A stretch of 64,000 nt of DNA. Origin: Aliiglaciecola sp. 3_MG-2023 (GTDB lineage: Bacteria; Pseudomonadota; Gammaproteobacteria; Enterobacterales; Alteromonadaceae). Position 1 is the first letter of the stretch; every line of letters starts with the position of its first letter. Below, piece by piece: positions 35,835-45,584 of the stretch. The DNA lies in NCBI RefSeq assembly GCF_030548205.1, contig NZ_JAUORV010000001.1, forward strand, positions 124,001 through 188,000, written 5' to 3'. A model generated the notes under the pieces. The model saw only the letters and a list, made by a program, of their open reading frames with translations, was not told the origin of the DNA and made no database searches. Position numbers and translations under genes: made by a program.

Positions 35835-37232
35835 GTGAAGAAAACAGTTTTTCGGTTTTTTTTACTGAGCGTATTTTTTGTACTCAGTGCATGTGAAAAA
35901 CCGCAACAATCCAGCACCCTAGCCCGCATCTTAGACCAAGGTGTACTCAAAGTTGGAACCAATTATGGTTTGACAACATATTATAATGGGCCTGTTGGGC
36001 CTGAAGGCTTTGAATATGAATTAGCCAGCGGTTTCGCTAGCTACCTAGGCGTGCGTCTGGAAGTTTTCCCCTATTACACTTTAAATGAACTATTTCCCCA
36101 ACTTGCTAATCATCATTTGGACTTAATTGCTGCCGGAATTAGTGTTACCAATGAGCGAGCCGATATATTCCGCTTTGGTCCAGCCTACCAAAGTATCAGC
36201 CAAAAAGTGGTATTTAAACAAGGTAATGAACGGCCCAGAAGTGCGACGGATTTGACCGAAGAAATGTTGGTTATTGCTGGCAGTAGTCATGCTGAAACAC
36301 TGCGAGAATTTAAGCCATTTCATCCGCAATTAGCCTGGCGAGAAACCGACGATAAAGACGCAGAAGAACTTATGGAAATGGTTTTAAACGATGAACTCGC
36401 TTACACCATAGTAGATTCTAACATTTTAGCAGTTTTGCGCAGAAGACATCCTGAGCTGAGTATTGGTTTTACTATCAGTAAAGAACAAAGCGTAGCCTGG
36501 GCATTAGACAAAAGCCAAGATGACTCATTATTAGCAGCACTGATTGAATATTTTGGTTTAATTCAATCAAATGGCACCCTGGCGGCTTTAGAAGACAAGT
36601 ACTTTGGTCATGTTAGGCAGTTTAACTATGTGGACACTCGGGAATTTATCCGTTCAGCTCGAAGCAATTTACCAAACTTTAGACAATGGTTTGAGAAACA
36701 TGCTCAAAATCTTGATTGGCGTTTGTTAGCCGCCATGAGCTATCAGGAAAGCCACTGGAACCCTAACGCAAAATCCCCCACAGGGGTTCGTGGCATGATG
36801 ATGTTAACCCTAGCCACAGCAGAAGATCTAGGTATTGAATCACGATTAGACCCTGAGCAAAGCATCCGTGGGGGAGCTGAATACTTCGCTAATTTATTAA
36901 GTAGAATTCCTGCTCGCATTCAGGAGCCAGATCGTATCTGGTTTGCCTTAGCAGCATACAATATTGGATTAGGTCACCTTGAAGATGCCCGGGTTTTAAC
37001 TCAAAAACAGGGCGGCAACCCTGACATGTGGATAGACGTTAAACAACGTTTACCGCAATTACGTCAGAAAAAATACTACAAAACCACCCGTTATGGATAC
37101 GCGCGGGGTGACGAAGCGGTGACTTATGTTGACAACATACGGCGTTATTATGATACATTAGTGTGGCTAGACGGGCAGGATGCCGAAACCCTCGATGAAG
37201 CTGAAGACGCAGCTCAAGCGCCAGAAAATTAA
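35835..37232 (+). CDS. mltF: Membrane-bound lytic murein transglycosylase F
   Basis: A 465-residue outer-membrane lipoprotein: signal peptide FFLLSVFFVLSAC with lipobox Cys at about residue 20. It has an extracellular-solute-binding-like domain (about 35-265; GVLKVGTNYGLTTYY) and a C-terminal lytic transglycosylase domain (about 290-440) with catalytic Glu in MSYQESHWNPNAKSPTGVRGMM and a downstream AAYNIGLGHLEDAR motif. It cleaves peptidoglycan to anhydromuropeptides. The start is GTG at 35835, supported by AAGGGA upstream; no ATG is available without losing the signal peptide. Confidence 0.95.
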   Translation: MKKTVFRFFLLSVFFVLSACEKPQQSSTLARILDQGVLKVGTNYGLTTYYNGPVGPEGFEYELASGFASYLGVRLEVFPYYTLNELFPQLANHHLDLIAAGISVTNERADIFRFGPAYQSISQKVVFKQGNERPRSATDLTEEMLVIAGSSHAETLREFKPFHPQLAWRETDDKDAEELMEMVLNDELAYTIVDSNILAVLRRRHPELSIGFTISKEQSVAWALDKSQDDSLLAALIEYFGLIQSNGTLAALEDKYFGHVRQFNYVDTREFIRSARSNLPNFRQWFEKHAQNLDWRLLAAMSYQESHWNPNAKSPTGVRGMMMLTLATAEDLGIESRLDPEQSIRGGAEYFANLLSRIPARIQEPDRIWFALAAYNIGLGHLEDARVLTQKQGGNPDMWIDVKQRLPQLRQKKYYKTTRYGYARGDEAVTYVDNIRRYYDTLVWLDGQDAETLDEAEDAAQAPEN

Positions 37233-37422
37233 ACCATCCGATATTTACGCTGTTTATTGACTTGTCATATAGCAGTCACATTTGCATGCCAATCTAATTA
37301 GAAGTAAATGATTCATTTGTTTCAATGGAAATAATTTTGAAACTAATGGATAGTTTAGTTGTCTACATCAATTAACCCGTTTTATTACAAGAAATAGGAG
37401 AAAAATCCTTAAAGGAGTTACC

Positions 37423-37575
37423 ATGAGAAAAAGAAATACATTTACTAGAAAAGTGAAACCAAACAATAGTAGCCGTAGAAGGCTAATGTTAAAAAAAGTA
37501 CACCAAAGAGTGTTGGTTAGACGTCAAAATTTCCAACAATTTGATTTACAAGAGTCTTTTGCTGAAGCAAGTTAA
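37423..37575 (+). CDS. Small, highly basic 50-residue protein, unknown
   Basis: A 50-codon frame (MRKRNTFTRKVKPNNSSRRR at the N-terminus) with about fifteen Lys/Arg in the first 35 residues, then an acidic/aromatic tail (FQQFDLQESFAEAS). AAAGGAG sits seven bases before the ATG, one of the strongest ribosome sites in the window. An inverted repeat GCTGAAGC/GCTTCAGC brackets the stop. The basic composition suggests RNA or ribosome binding, but it matches no family I know. It lies between mltF and the convergent tadA. Confidence 0.6.
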   Translation: MRKRNTFTRKVKPNNSSRRRLMLKKVHQRVLVRRQNFQQFDLQESFAEAS

Positions 37576-37751
37576 AATAAGCTTCAGCCAACTGGCTATG
37601 TTGTTTTCAACAAATTGGTTAAGAGCAAGTAAATCATCCTCCAATCCGATTTGACTATGCACCCCTCCTCCGATATTGAAAATATCTTTGCTGAAATACT
37701 AAACAGCACGATTCGGTGCCGGGTCATCTATTCAACAAAATTTGTCTAAGA

Positions 37752-38282
37752 TCATTTCAATTGAGTGCCAGTTTTAGCAATTTGCTTAAGGGCTTTTTTC
37801 TGCTCACGTCGCATTTTAAAAAAGTCGGATATTTTGCTGGCACATTGTTCGCCCAATACATCGCCTTGCACTTCAATTTGATGATTCAATCTTTCATCAT
37901 TCAAAAGATTCATTAAACTGCCTGCGAAGCCTGTCTTATAATCCTTTGCGCCAAAGACCAAGCGTTTGATACGAGAATGGACCAGTAGCCCAGCACACAT
38001 TGGGCAAGGTTCTAGGGTTACGTAAAGGGTGCAGTCCAGCATGCGATAGTTGTTTAGCAACTTTCCCCCTTCTCGAATGGCGATCATTTCTGCGTGGGCA
38101 GATGGATCATTTAAGCTAATGGACTGATTCCAACCTTGGGATACTAACTCATTATCTTTTACCAACACCGCTCCCACTGGAACTTCACCAATTTTCCAAG
38201 CGTTGTCTGCTAAAGATAGCGCATATTCCATCCAATACTCATCTTGTGATTGAATTTTATTTGGCGAATTTGGAGTTGTCAT
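37752..38282 (-). CDS. tadA: tRNA-specific adenosine deaminase TadA
   Basis: A 176-residue zinc deaminase that converts A34 to inosine in tRNA-Arg(ACG). The zinc and catalytic motifs are intact: SAHAEMIAI (about 65-73) and LEPCPMCAGLLVHSRI (about 92-107), with FGAKDYKTG after them. The length matches the E. coli protein (167). It is an essential translation gene, in the conserved purL-mltF-tadA neighbourhood, with the basic 50-residue gene convergent to it. Confidence 0.96.
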   Translation of the reverse strand: MTTPNSPNKIQSQDEYWMEYALSLADNAWKIGEVPVGAVLVKDNELVSQGWNQSISLNDPSAHAEMIAIREGGKLLNNYRMLDCTLYVTLEPCPMCAGLLVHSRIKRLVFGAKDYKTGFAGSLMNLLNDERLNHQIEVQGDVLGEQCASKISDFFKMRREQKKALKQIAKTGTQLK

Positions 38283-38483
38283 TTATTGGTCATACAAAAC
38301 ATTGGTTAATTTGCTCAATAAGTTGTTTTTTTAACTAATACACATATCAAGCATTGCCTATGAAAAAACATAAGCCATTGATATTTAAAAGAAATAAAAG
38401 TTGGTTAAAAATATGCAAAACAAGATCATAACGCTAAAACATACTAATACGATAACACCATACCAGTCAAAGGAGACTACGCT

Positions 38484-38720
38484 ATGAATTTAACCGCCAT
38501 CGCCATAATTGCCATCATTTGCTGGACCATTGTAAAATTAACCGGGAAAGATAAAAAAGCCCCTAAACAGGTATCTGAACCCGATCTGCAAAATGACGAA
38601 TTAATACAACAACTTGCTGCGATGCAGGAACGAATTGCAGTACTAGAGGCCATTGTAACCGATGAAAAATATGTACTAAAGCGCGAGTTTGACAATCTAA
38701 CACGTAGCAAAGCAGCGTAA
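38484..38720 (+). CDS. PspB-like small membrane protein
   Basis: A 78-residue protein: one N-terminal membrane helix (MNLTAIAIIAIICWTIV), a Lys-rich stop-transfer region, then a coiled coil with QERIAVLEAIVTDEKYVL, the pattern of phage-shock-protein B. PspB senses envelope stress with PspC and releases PspA. Neither pspA nor pspC is adjacent, so it may be a stand-alone relative rather than true PspB. AAAGGAG precedes the ATG and a strong terminator follows, so it is a monocistronic unit. Confidence 0.7.
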   Translation: MNLTAIAIIAIICWTIVKLTGKDKKAPKQVSEPDLQNDELIQQLAAMQERIAVLEAIVTDEKYVLKREFDNLTRSKAA

Positions 38721-38728
38721 GCTGTATA

Positions 38729-38756
38729 AAAAGGCGATATTACTATCGCCTTTTTT
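38729..38756 (+). terminator. Intrinsic terminator of the PspB-like gene
   Basis: AAAAAGGCGATA and TATCGCCTTTTTT form a stem of about 11 bp with a short loop and a T run, directly after the stop codon. Confidence 0.92.
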
Positions 38757-38871
38757 GTACCTTACAGCTTAGCTACTATACAGATCAGCGACTATTCCCT
38801 ATTTAACATCATCTCAAACACAATTTTAATTAAACAAGACCCGGGGCTTGCAGAAAATGGACGGCTATTAT

Positions 38872-38889
38872 ATTGTTGTTACTAACAAC
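38872..38889. promoter_or_regulatory. MarR-type operator, copy 1
   Basis: ATTGTTGTTACTAACAAC contains the 15-bp palindrome GTTGTTA-C-TAACAAC. It recurs identically 499 bp downstream before the oxidoreductase gene. It ends 18 bp before the chosen marR start, as expected for autoregulation. Confidence 0.78.
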
Positions 38890-38907
38890 TTAAGCCAGAG
38901 ACATTCG

Positions 38908-39354
38908 ATGAACACAAAACTCAAGCGTGCCGAAGCACTTTATGAAGCGGTTAACCAACTGATCCGCGTACATCAGTTTCGTGATCGTGAAAGTATTTGC
39001 TGTCATAACGTGTCGGTCGCTCAATGTTATGCGCTGGAAACACTGGTAAAACGAGGTCCCTTAAGGCTTAAAGAACTAGCTGAAGAAATGTGCCTTGATA
39101 AAAGTACCACAAGCCGAGTAGTTGACTCGTTACTGCGTAAAGGCTATGCACTGAAGACCTTAGACCCCCTTGATCAGCGCGCAGTGCAGCTATCACTGAC
39201 CCCTGAAGGCCATGAGTTATATGCAACCATTCGAAAAAGCTTGATTGAAGAAGAGGCATCAATGATATCTGATATCTCTGATGAAGTTGTCGATGCGGCT
39301 CTTGTACTCTTGGGAAAACTTACCGTCGCAGCGCGGAACCGACTCGGCGATTAA
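38908..39354 (+). CDS. MarR-family transcriptional regulator
   Basis: A 148-residue winged-helix regulator. The DNA-binding core is LRLKELAEEMCLDKSTTSRVVDSLLRKGYALKTLDPLDQRAVQLSLTPEG (about 53-103). Unusual cysteines occur at 31-32 (ESICCHN), 40 (AQCYAL) and about 63, which suggests thiol, oxidant or metalloid sensing; this is inference. I start it at ATG 38908 instead of 38848, because the longer frame would place the palindromic operator inside the coding region. It probably represses itself and the downstream oxidoreductase/MFS genes through the paired operators. Confidence 0.88.
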   Translation: MNTKLKRAEALYEAVNQLIRVHQFRDRESICCHNVSVAQCYALETLVKRGPLRLKELAEEMCLDKSTTSRVVDSLLRKGYALKTLDPLDQRAVQLSLTPEGHELYATIRKSLIEEEASMISDISDEVVDAALVLLGKLTVAARNRLGD

Positions 39355-39370
39355 CTATTTTTTTAACCAC

Positions 39371-39388
39371 ATTGTTGTTACTAACAAC
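39371..39388. promoter_or_regulatory. MarR-type operator, copy 2
   Basis: The same 18 bp as at 38872-38889, located between the marR stop and the oxidoreductase start (20 bp before its ATG), consistent with repression of the downstream pair. Confidence 0.78.
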
Positions 39389-39408
39389 ACTATTTTGGAG
39401 GTTTATCT

Positions 39409-40671
39409 ATGAATTACAATGTCGAAAACTTGCCCATTGCCATCATAGGCGCCGGTCCTATCGGTTTGAGTGCAGCAGTTAACCTGCTCGATGCAGGCCT
39501 TACACCCATTGTGTTTGAATCAGGTGATTGTGCCGGTTCCAACATAGCAAAATGGGGTCATGTGCGTATGTTTTCGCCCTGGTCATACAATATGGATCCA
39601 AAAGCGGTTTCATTACTTAAGAAAAAGGGCTGGGTAGAACCAGTTTCGACCGAGTTTCCAACCGGAAGCGAACTGCTTGAGCGCTATATACTTCCTTTGG
39701 CGTCCCACGAGAAGATTGCTCCGCACCTACATTTGAATACCCGTGTTAACAACGTCAGCCGCCAATATCACGATATTTTACGAAATAATGGCCGGGAGAG
39801 TACGCCCTTCGTGATCCGTGTTTCCGACGTTGAAGGTGAGCGTGATATTCTTGTTCAGGCCGTAATTGATGCCTCTGGTACATATCAGACCCCCAACTGG
39901 CTTGGCGCTCATGGTATTCCTGCTATTGGTGAGCTTACTGCTTCGCAATCAATTTCTTACGGTGTGCCTGATATTCTTGGCGCTAGCAATAAACAATATG
40001 CGGGCAAGTCCGTACTCGTCATCGGTGGCGGCCATTCAGCATTTAACGCATTACAAGATTTAGTCAAACTTTCTGAACAAACTGATGGCATGCATATTTT
40101 ATGGGGAATACGCGGCTCCTCCGTGGATAACATCGTGCGATCACCAAAAAATGATGAGCTGCAAGAGCGCAGAAGTCTCGAAGTTCATATTCAAACATTA
40201 CTGGAAGAAGGAAAAATCGAAGTATTTACCGATATAGCAATAGAAAAAATCAACTGTGAAAATGGCAAACTGATCGTAAATAGCCATTCATATCAACTAC
40301 CGCCTGTAGATCAGATCATTGCAGCAACCGGGTTTCGTCCTGACCTTCAGCTGCTGTCTGAGCTGCGCACCTCCATTGATCCTGCAACCCAAAGTCCGGT
40401 TCAACTCGGCCCTCTTATTGATCCCAATCTTCATAGTTGTGGTTCAGTCCCTGAGCATGGTTCGGCTGAGCTTTCGCACCCAGAGATCGGGCTTTATATT
40501 GCTGGAATTAAAAGCTACGGCCGTGCGCCAACCTTTTTACTAAGAACTGGCTATAAACAGATTAAGTCAATAACGTCTGCGTTAGCTAGTCAGGAATACA
40601 AAGACTTTGCTGTTATAAATAGCTCTCTTTCTCGTAATGACTGTGCCCTTAATCAAAGTTGCTTAGAATAA
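39409..40671 (+). CDS. FAD/NAD(P)-dependent oxidoreductase (flavin monooxygenase-like)
   Basis: A 420-residue flavoprotein with two dinucleotide-binding folds: IAIIGAGPIGLSAAVNLLDAG at the N-terminus (FAD) and VLVIGGGHSAFNAL at about 205 (NAD(P)). IIAATGFRPDLQLL at about 305 is the ATG-type third motif. The C-terminus has GIKSYGRAPTFLLRTGYKQIKSI. TTGGAGG precedes the ATG. The fold matches thioredoxin-reductase/flavin-monooxygenase-like enzymes; relatives occur beside arsenic or xenobiotic-resistance genes, but the substrate is not deducible. It forms an apparent operon with the MFS gene and is under the MarR operator. Confidence 0.82.
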   Translation: MNYNVENLPIAIIGAGPIGLSAAVNLLDAGLTPIVFESGDCAGSNIAKWGHVRMFSPWSYNMDPKAVSLLKKKGWVEPVSTEFPTGSELLERYILPLASHEKIAPHLHLNTRVNNVSRQYHDILRNNGRESTPFVIRVSDVEGERDILVQAVIDASGTYQTPNWLGAHGIPAIGELTASQSISYGVPDILGASNKQYAGKSVLVIGGGHSAFNALQDLVKLSEQTDGMHILWGIRGSSVDNIVRSPKNDELQERRSLEVHIQTLLEEGKIEVFTDIAIEKINCENGKLIVNSHSYQLPPVDQIIAATGFRPDLQLLSELRTSIDPATQSPVQLGPLIDPNLHSCGSVPEHGSAELSHPEIGLYIAGIKSYGRAPTFLLRTGYKQIKSITSALASQEYKDFAVINSSLSRNDCALNQSCLE

Positions 40672-40756
40672 GCGTCTCGCCCTCTAATCAAAGCTTTATT
40701 AATGGATTTAAGGTTTATTGGAGGGCATTTTTCTTTTGGTCAATAGGGTGAGAGAA

Positions 40757-41932
40757 ATGACATACTTTATTCGAAGTCATCCGCTATTTATTGTCGTGCT
40801 CGCTCAGTTATGTGGTACTTCCCTTTGGTTCTCTGTTAATGGGGTGGGTTTGGCTCTCATTCATGATGTTGGGCTAACTGAAAAAGATCTTGGTTGGTTA
40901 ACTCTCACTGTTCAGGCAGGTTTCATTACTGGTACGCTATTTATTGCCACCACAGGTTTGGCTGATCGAATAGCTGCCAGCCGCATTTTCGCTATTTCCT
41001 GCCTAGCGGGTGCGCTAGCAAATGCCAGCTTTGTGTTTGTGGCGGCTCATCAGCCATTCGATCTGCTGTTACGGTTTTTCACCGGTCTGTGCTTAGCCGG
41101 TATTTACCCTTTAGGTATGAAGCTAGTGATTGGCTGGACACCTAAATATGTCGGAGCAGCGTTGGCATGGTTAGTCGGAATGTTAACCCTAGGCACTGCC
41201 CTACCTCACCTTCTGCGCGGCATGACGCTCGGGTTACCTTGGCAGTGGACTTTACTCGTTGCTTCCTTATTAGCATTGTTAGGTGGCGCGGCTATCTTCA
41301 TTTTGGGTGATGGCCCACACTTACCTTCCTCAAGTACTAAGGTACGACTCAAAGATGGGCTAGCCGCCTTAAGTGAACGGCGTTTCCGCGCAGTTGCAAT
41401 CGGCTATTTTGGTCACAGTTGGGAGCTTTATGCTATGTGGACGCTGATTCCGTTTATGGTATCCCGCGAAATGGGGCGTCTCGACGCGCAGGGTTTCTCG
41501 ACCCCTTTGATATCGTTTAGCATCATCGCCCTTGGCCTGATGGGCTGTGTGGGTGGAGGGGCACTGAGCAGACATATAGGAAGTCTGGCAGTGGCGCGCT
41601 TGGCACTTGGGTCCTCTGGACTTATCTGCTTGCTTTATCCGTTGGTTGCCTTTTTGTCGCCCGAAGTAATGCTAGTTTTACTCTTTATCTGGGGCCTAAC
41701 AGTGATTGCGGATTCTCCTCAGTTATCGGCTCTGGCCGCTGAAGCCGCTCCAAGAGAGCGAATCGGCTCAACCTTGGCCATGTTAAATGCTATTGGCTTT
41801 GCTTTGACCATTCCATCAATTGCATTGACCACAGCCCTGTGGCAATGGCAGGGTTTGTGGGTAGTATGGTGGCTACTCCCGGGGCCAGCTTTAGGGCTAT
41901 GGGCGATGCACAGACTAGGTCGGCAACGGTAA
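40757..41932 (+). CDS. MFS transporter (putative exporter)
   Basis: A 391-residue protein with about twelve hydrophobic helices and the MFS pattern (GTSLWFSVNGVGLAL in helix 1; GLADRIAASRIF after helix 2; a charged central loop at about 195-215). The ATG at 40757 is preceded by GGGTGAGAGA; an in-frame TTG at 40718 would add 13 residues. It follows the oxidoreductase by 85 bp. By eye this gene looks more GC-rich than its neighbours, and the cassette sits between the conserved tadA and guaA blocks, which fits horizontal gain. It probably exports the oxidoreductase product or substrate (inference). Confidence 0.82.
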   Translation: MTYFIRSHPLFIVVLAQLCGTSLWFSVNGVGLALIHDVGLTEKDLGWLTLTVQAGFITGTLFIATTGLADRIAASRIFAISCLAGALANASFVFVAAHQPFDLLLRFFTGLCLAGIYPLGMKLVIGWTPKYVGAALAWLVGMLTLGTALPHLLRGMTLGLPWQWTLLVASLLALLGGAAIFILGDGPHLPSSSTKVRLKDGLAALSERRFRAVAIGYFGHSWELYAMWTLIPFMVSREMGRLDAQGFSTPLISFSIIALGLMGCVGGGALSRHIGSLAVARLALGSSGLICLLYPLVAFLSPEVMLVLLFIWGLTVIADSPQLSALAAEAAPRERIGSTLAMLNAIGFALTIPSIALTTALWQWQGLWVVWWLLPGPALGLWAMHRLGRQR

Positions 41933-42108
41933 TCTGCAAAACGTCAGAAGGCGAATATTCGAGGAAAAGATAAAATTTCGACCTCTCCCTCAGTGGATAT
42001 ATGGTTGAGCTGCGCGATACTTGCCTGGGCTTGTTGACCTGCAACGTATAGAACGGCTGCATCTGCCTAACCAAGCTCAAAAGTCAGCTTTGTTCTCTTA
42101 GATAAACG

Positions 42109-42135
42109 AAAAGCCCAGCACGAACGCTGGGCTTT
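42109..42135 (-). terminator. Terminator at the guaA 3' end (possibly bidirectional)
   Basis: AAAGCCCAGC and GCTGGGCTTT form a 10-bp stem with a 6-nt loop, with T-rich sequence on the minus strand. It lies between the convergent MFS and guaA genes, about 55 bp from guaA. Confidence 0.82.
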
Positions 42136-42188
42136 GAAATTTATTCTGTTATTGATAGCTATTCTCAGATGTTACCTAACCGTACCTT

Positions 42189-43766
42189 TTATTCCCACTC
42201 AATGGTCGCAGGGGGTTTGCCTGAAATATCATAAACCACGCGAGAAATACCATCAATTTCATTAATAATGCGATTCGATACTTTGCCTAAAAAGTCGTAG
42301 GGTAAATGGGCCCAATGGGCTGTCATGAAGTCAATGGTTTCTACAGCACGTAGGGAAACCACCCAGTCATACTTGCGAGCATCGCCCATTACACCAACCG
42401 AGCGCACCGGCAAAAACACGGTAAATGCTTGACTGACTTTATGATACAAGTCAGCGCTGTGAAGCTCTTCAATAAAGATAGCATCAGCGCGGCGCAATAA
42501 ATCACAATATTCCTTTTTCACTTCACCTAACACGCGCACACCTAAACCCGGTCCAGGGAAAGGATGGCGATAAAGCATGTCGTAAGGCAAGCCTAGTTCT
42601 AAACCAATTTTACGCACTTCGTCTTTAAACAATTCACGTAAAGGTTCAACAAGCCCCATTTCCATGTCATCAGGTAAACCGCCCACATTGTGGTGAGATT
42701 TAATCACATGAGCTTTTCCAGTCGCCGAGCCTGCAGATTCAATGACATCTGGATAGATAGTACCTTGAGCTAACCACTTGGCATTTTTTAGCTTTCTCGA
42801 TTCTTCATCGAATACACCAACAAATTCACGACCAATAATTTTGCGTTTAGCTTCTGGATCCGCTTCCCCGGCCAGGGCTTCTAAAAAGCGTGGTTCAGCA
42901 TCTATTTTAATAATGTTAAGACCAAAATGGTCACCAAACATTTCCATCACCTGCTCGCCTTCATTGAGTCGCAACAAGCCGTTATCAACAAACACACAAG
43001 TGAGATTTTTACCTATAGCTTGATGCAACAACATGGCTGTTACTGACGAATCAACACCACCAGATAAACCCAGAATAACTTCATCGTCACCCACTTTTTT
43101 CTTAATACGCTCAACGGCATCTTCAATAATGCTAGCCGCGGTCCACAGTTTTTGACAACCACAGATGTCCATCACAAAGTGAGATAAAACGCGCATTCCC
43201 TGACGGGTATGGGTCACTTCAGGGTGAAATTGCACACCGTAAAATTGACGAGAAACATCAAACATTGCGGCATGGGGACAACTCGGTGTTTGTGCACCTG
43301 TAACAAAGCCTTCTGGTATTTCCAATACCTTGTCACCATGGCTCATCCAAACATCCAACAAGCCATTTCCATTACTGCCAATGTGATCTTCAATATTTGC
43401 TAACAATGGAATATTACCAATGACTTCCACTTGCGCATAACCAAATTCACGTTTATCTGAACCCAGCACTTTCCCGCCCAACTGGGCCGCCATGGTTTGC
43501 ATTCCATAGCAAATACCCAATACAGGGACTCCGGCATTAAATACATATTCGGGAGCGCGCGGAGAGTTGGCTTCAGTCACCGACTCAGGACCACCAGAAA
43601 GAATAATCCCATTAGGATTAAACTCTTTAATTTGTTCCTCACTCACATCCCATGCCCAAAGTTCACAATATACGCCAATTTCACGGACGCGACGGGCGAT
43701 GAGTTGGGTATATTGAGAGCCAAAATCAAGAATTAAAATACGTTGATCATGAATATTAGTGGTCAT
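42189..43766 (-). CDS. guaA: GMP synthase (glutamine-hydrolysing)
   Basis: A 525-residue enzyme, the usual length, that aminates XMP to GMP. The N-terminal class-I amidotransferase has nucleophile Cys in [11 protein letters not shown] (about 86) and [10 protein letters not shown] (about 181). The ATP-pyrophosphatase P-loop is [17 protein letters not shown] (about 231). The C-terminal dimerisation domain ends PPATIEWE, the conserved GuaA terminus. It follows guaB by 76 bp with a strong hairpin between them, so guaA level may be attenuated relative to guaB. Confidence 0.97.
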   Translation of the reverse strand: MTTNIHDQRILILDFGSQYTQLIARRVREIGVYCELWAWDVSEEQIKEFNPNGIILSGGPESVTEANSPRAPEYVFNAGVPVLGICYGMQTMAAQLGGKVLGSDKREFGYAQVEVIGNIPLLANIEDHIGSNGNGLLDVWMSHGDKVLEIPEGFVTGAQTPSCPHAAMFDVSRQFYGVQFHPEVTHTRQGMRVLSHFVMDICGCQKLWTAASIIEDAVERIKKKVGDDEVILGLSGGVDSSVTAMLLHQAIGKNLTCVFVDNGLLRLNEGEQVMEMFGDHFGLNIIKIDAEPRFLEALAGEADPEAKRKIIGREFVGVFDEESRKLKNAKWLAQGTIYPDVIESAGSATGKAHVIKSHHNVGGLPDDMEMGLVEPLRELFKDEVRKIGLELGLPYDMLYRHPFPGPGLGVRVLGEVKKEYCDLLRRADAIFIEELHSADLYHKVSQAFTVFLPVRSVGVMGDARKYDWVVSLRAVETIDFMTAHWAHLPYDFLGKVSNRIINEIDGISRVVYDISGKPPATIEWE

Positions 43767-43794
43767 GGAAAGTCTCGTGTTAATAATATAAAAG

Positions 43795-43822
43795 TAGGTA
43801 TTGGCATCAAAGCCAATACCTA
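43795..43822 (-). terminator. Hairpin between guaB and guaA (attenuator or partial terminator)
   Basis: TAGGTATTGGC (43795-43805) and GCCAATACCTA (43812-43822) give an 11-bp perfect stem with a 6-nt loop, followed on the minus strand by CTTTTATATT. The U tract is interrupted, so partial termination is likely. Confidence 0.65.
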
Positions 43823-43842
43823 AGATTGAACCAATAGTTAGA

Positions 43843-45312
43843 TTAGCCTAATCGGTAATTAGGTGCTTCTTTAGTGATGCTGACATCGTGAACATGGGAC
43901 TCTCCCATACCAGCTGCAGTCACTTTCACAAACTGTGGTTTGGTGCGCAAAATATCAATGGTAGCACTGCCAGTTAGTCCCATTGCTGAACGTAAACCGC
44001 CCATTTGTTGATGGATAATATTTGAAATTGGGCCTTTATAAGCAACACGGCCTTCAATCCCTTCTGGCACCATTTTTTCTTCTGATTTTGTATCTTGGAA
44101 ATAGCGATCAGAAGAACCATGACTTTGGTTCATGGCACCGAGTGAGCCCATACCACGATAAGACTTATAATAACGGCCTTGGTACAACTCAACTTCTCCT
44201 GGCGCTTCTTCGGTTCCGGCCAACATACTACCTACCATCACACAACTTGCACCTGCCACTAATGCTTTAGCAATATCGCCTGAGAAACGAATTCCACCGT
44301 CAGCAATAACAGGAATATCTCGCCCTTCAAGAGCTTCAACAGCGTCTGCAACTGCGGTAATTTGCGGCACACCACAACCAGTCACAATGCGAGTTGTACA
44401 AATTGAACCAGGGCCTATCCCCACTTTTACAGCATTAACGCCAGCATCAGCTAGAGCTAGTGCGCCCTCTCCAGTTGCCACATTACCGGCAATAATTTGT
44501 AATTCAGGAAATGCTTGGCGGGTAGCAGCAACACGATCAAGTACGCCTTGCGAGTGACCGTGAGAGGTATCGATTAATAACACATCTACGCCAGCGTCAA
44601 CTAGGGCTTGGATACGTTCTTCAGTACCTGGCCCAACACCTACTGCCGCGCCTACGCGCAAGCGTCCTAATTCATCTTTACAGGCATTGGGTTTATTTTC
44701 AGCTTTTTGAAAATCTTTAACGGTGATCATGCCCTTGAGTTTGAACGCATCATCTACCACTAGAATTTTTTCAACACGGTGTTCATGCATCAGCTCAAGT
44801 ACTTCTTCTGAAGCAGCGCCTTCAGGCACAGTTACCAATTTTTCTTTAGGAGTCATCACGCTAGATACGGGCTGATCGACTTTATTTTCAAAACGTAAAT
44901 CACGGCCAGTGACAATTCCGATAAGGTTATTATCATCATCCACAACAGGAAAGCCCGAGAAACCATGATGTTTGCTCAGAGCATTGATTTCACCTAAGGT
45001 GGCTTGAGAGCTAACCGTAACCGGATCAGATACCACGCCACTTTCATACTTTTTAACAGCACGAACATGGTTAGCTTGTTCTTCAATGGCCATATTTTTG
45101 TGGATAAATCCCATTCCGCCTTCTTGTGCAAGGGCAATAGCTAACCGAGCCTCAGAAACTGTATCCATGGCGGCAGAGATTAATGGAATATTCAATGATA
45201 CACTGCTGGTTAATCTGGTGCGCAGATCGGCAGTGTGAGGTAACACAGTGGAGTGCCCAGGAACTAAGAGTACATCATCAAAAGTCAGGGCTTCTTTAGC
45301 AATCCTCAACAT
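43843..45312 (-). CDS. guaB: IMP dehydrogenase
   Basis: A 489-residue enzyme oxidising IMP to XMP with NAD, the committed step to GMP. It has the TIM-barrel start ([19 protein letters not shown]), two CBS domains (about 93-205), the Gly loop with catalytic Cys in [17 protein letters not shown] (about 298-315), and the flap and C-terminal K-site ([10 protein letters not shown]...[22 protein letters not shown]). Everything expected is present. It is first in the guaBA pair and divergent from xseA. Confidence 0.97.
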   Translation of the reverse strand: MLRIAKEALTFDDVLLVPGHSTVLPHTADLRTRLTSSVSLNIPLISAAMDTVSEARLAIALAQEGGMGFIHKNMAIEEQANHVRAVKKYESGVVSDPVTVSSQATLGEINALSKHHGFSGFPVVDDDNNLIGIVTGRDLRFENKVDQPVSSVMTPKEKLVTVPEGAASEEVLELMHEHRVEKILVVDDAFKLKGMITVKDFQKAENKPNACKDELGRLRVGAAVGVGPGTEERIQALVDAGVDVLLIDTSHGHSQGVLDRVAATRQAFPELQIIAGNVATGEGALALADAGVNAVKVGIGPGSICTTRIVTGCGVPQITAVADAVEALEGRDIPVIADGGIRFSGDIAKALVAGASCVMVGSMLAGTEEAPGEVELYQGRYYKSYRGMGSLGAMNQSHGSSDRYFQDTKSEEKMVPEGIEGRVAYKGPISNIIHQQMGGLRSAMGLTGSATIDILRTKPQFVKVTAAGMGESHVHDVSITKEAPNYRLG

Positions 45313-45584
45313 GCAATTACACCTATATTTAGCGGGTTTTAATTGCGGCGTGATTGTAGCGGTTTTGCGTTATCAGGTAAACTGAATTTGTAGTAAAATT
45401 TCAAAACTTTTTGCGGTTAATCTCATTTGCGTATAGATTTATTTGCATTAACGCCGATTCTACTCAAAATAGCGTGTTTAAAGCACGACACATTTTACCC
45501 TGGTGTTTATTTTAATTAAGCTCACTGCTTAGAAATATCGTCAAGACTGAAGTTAAGATAATTCGGTTTACCATTAAGGATTTT

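Noticed and set aside
41936-42060. Short minus-strand open stretch between the MFS gene and guaA that reads like protein (ADAAVLYVAGQQAQ)
   Set aside because: Only about 40 codons, no start or ribosome site; could be a decayed gene end from the cassette, but too little to call.
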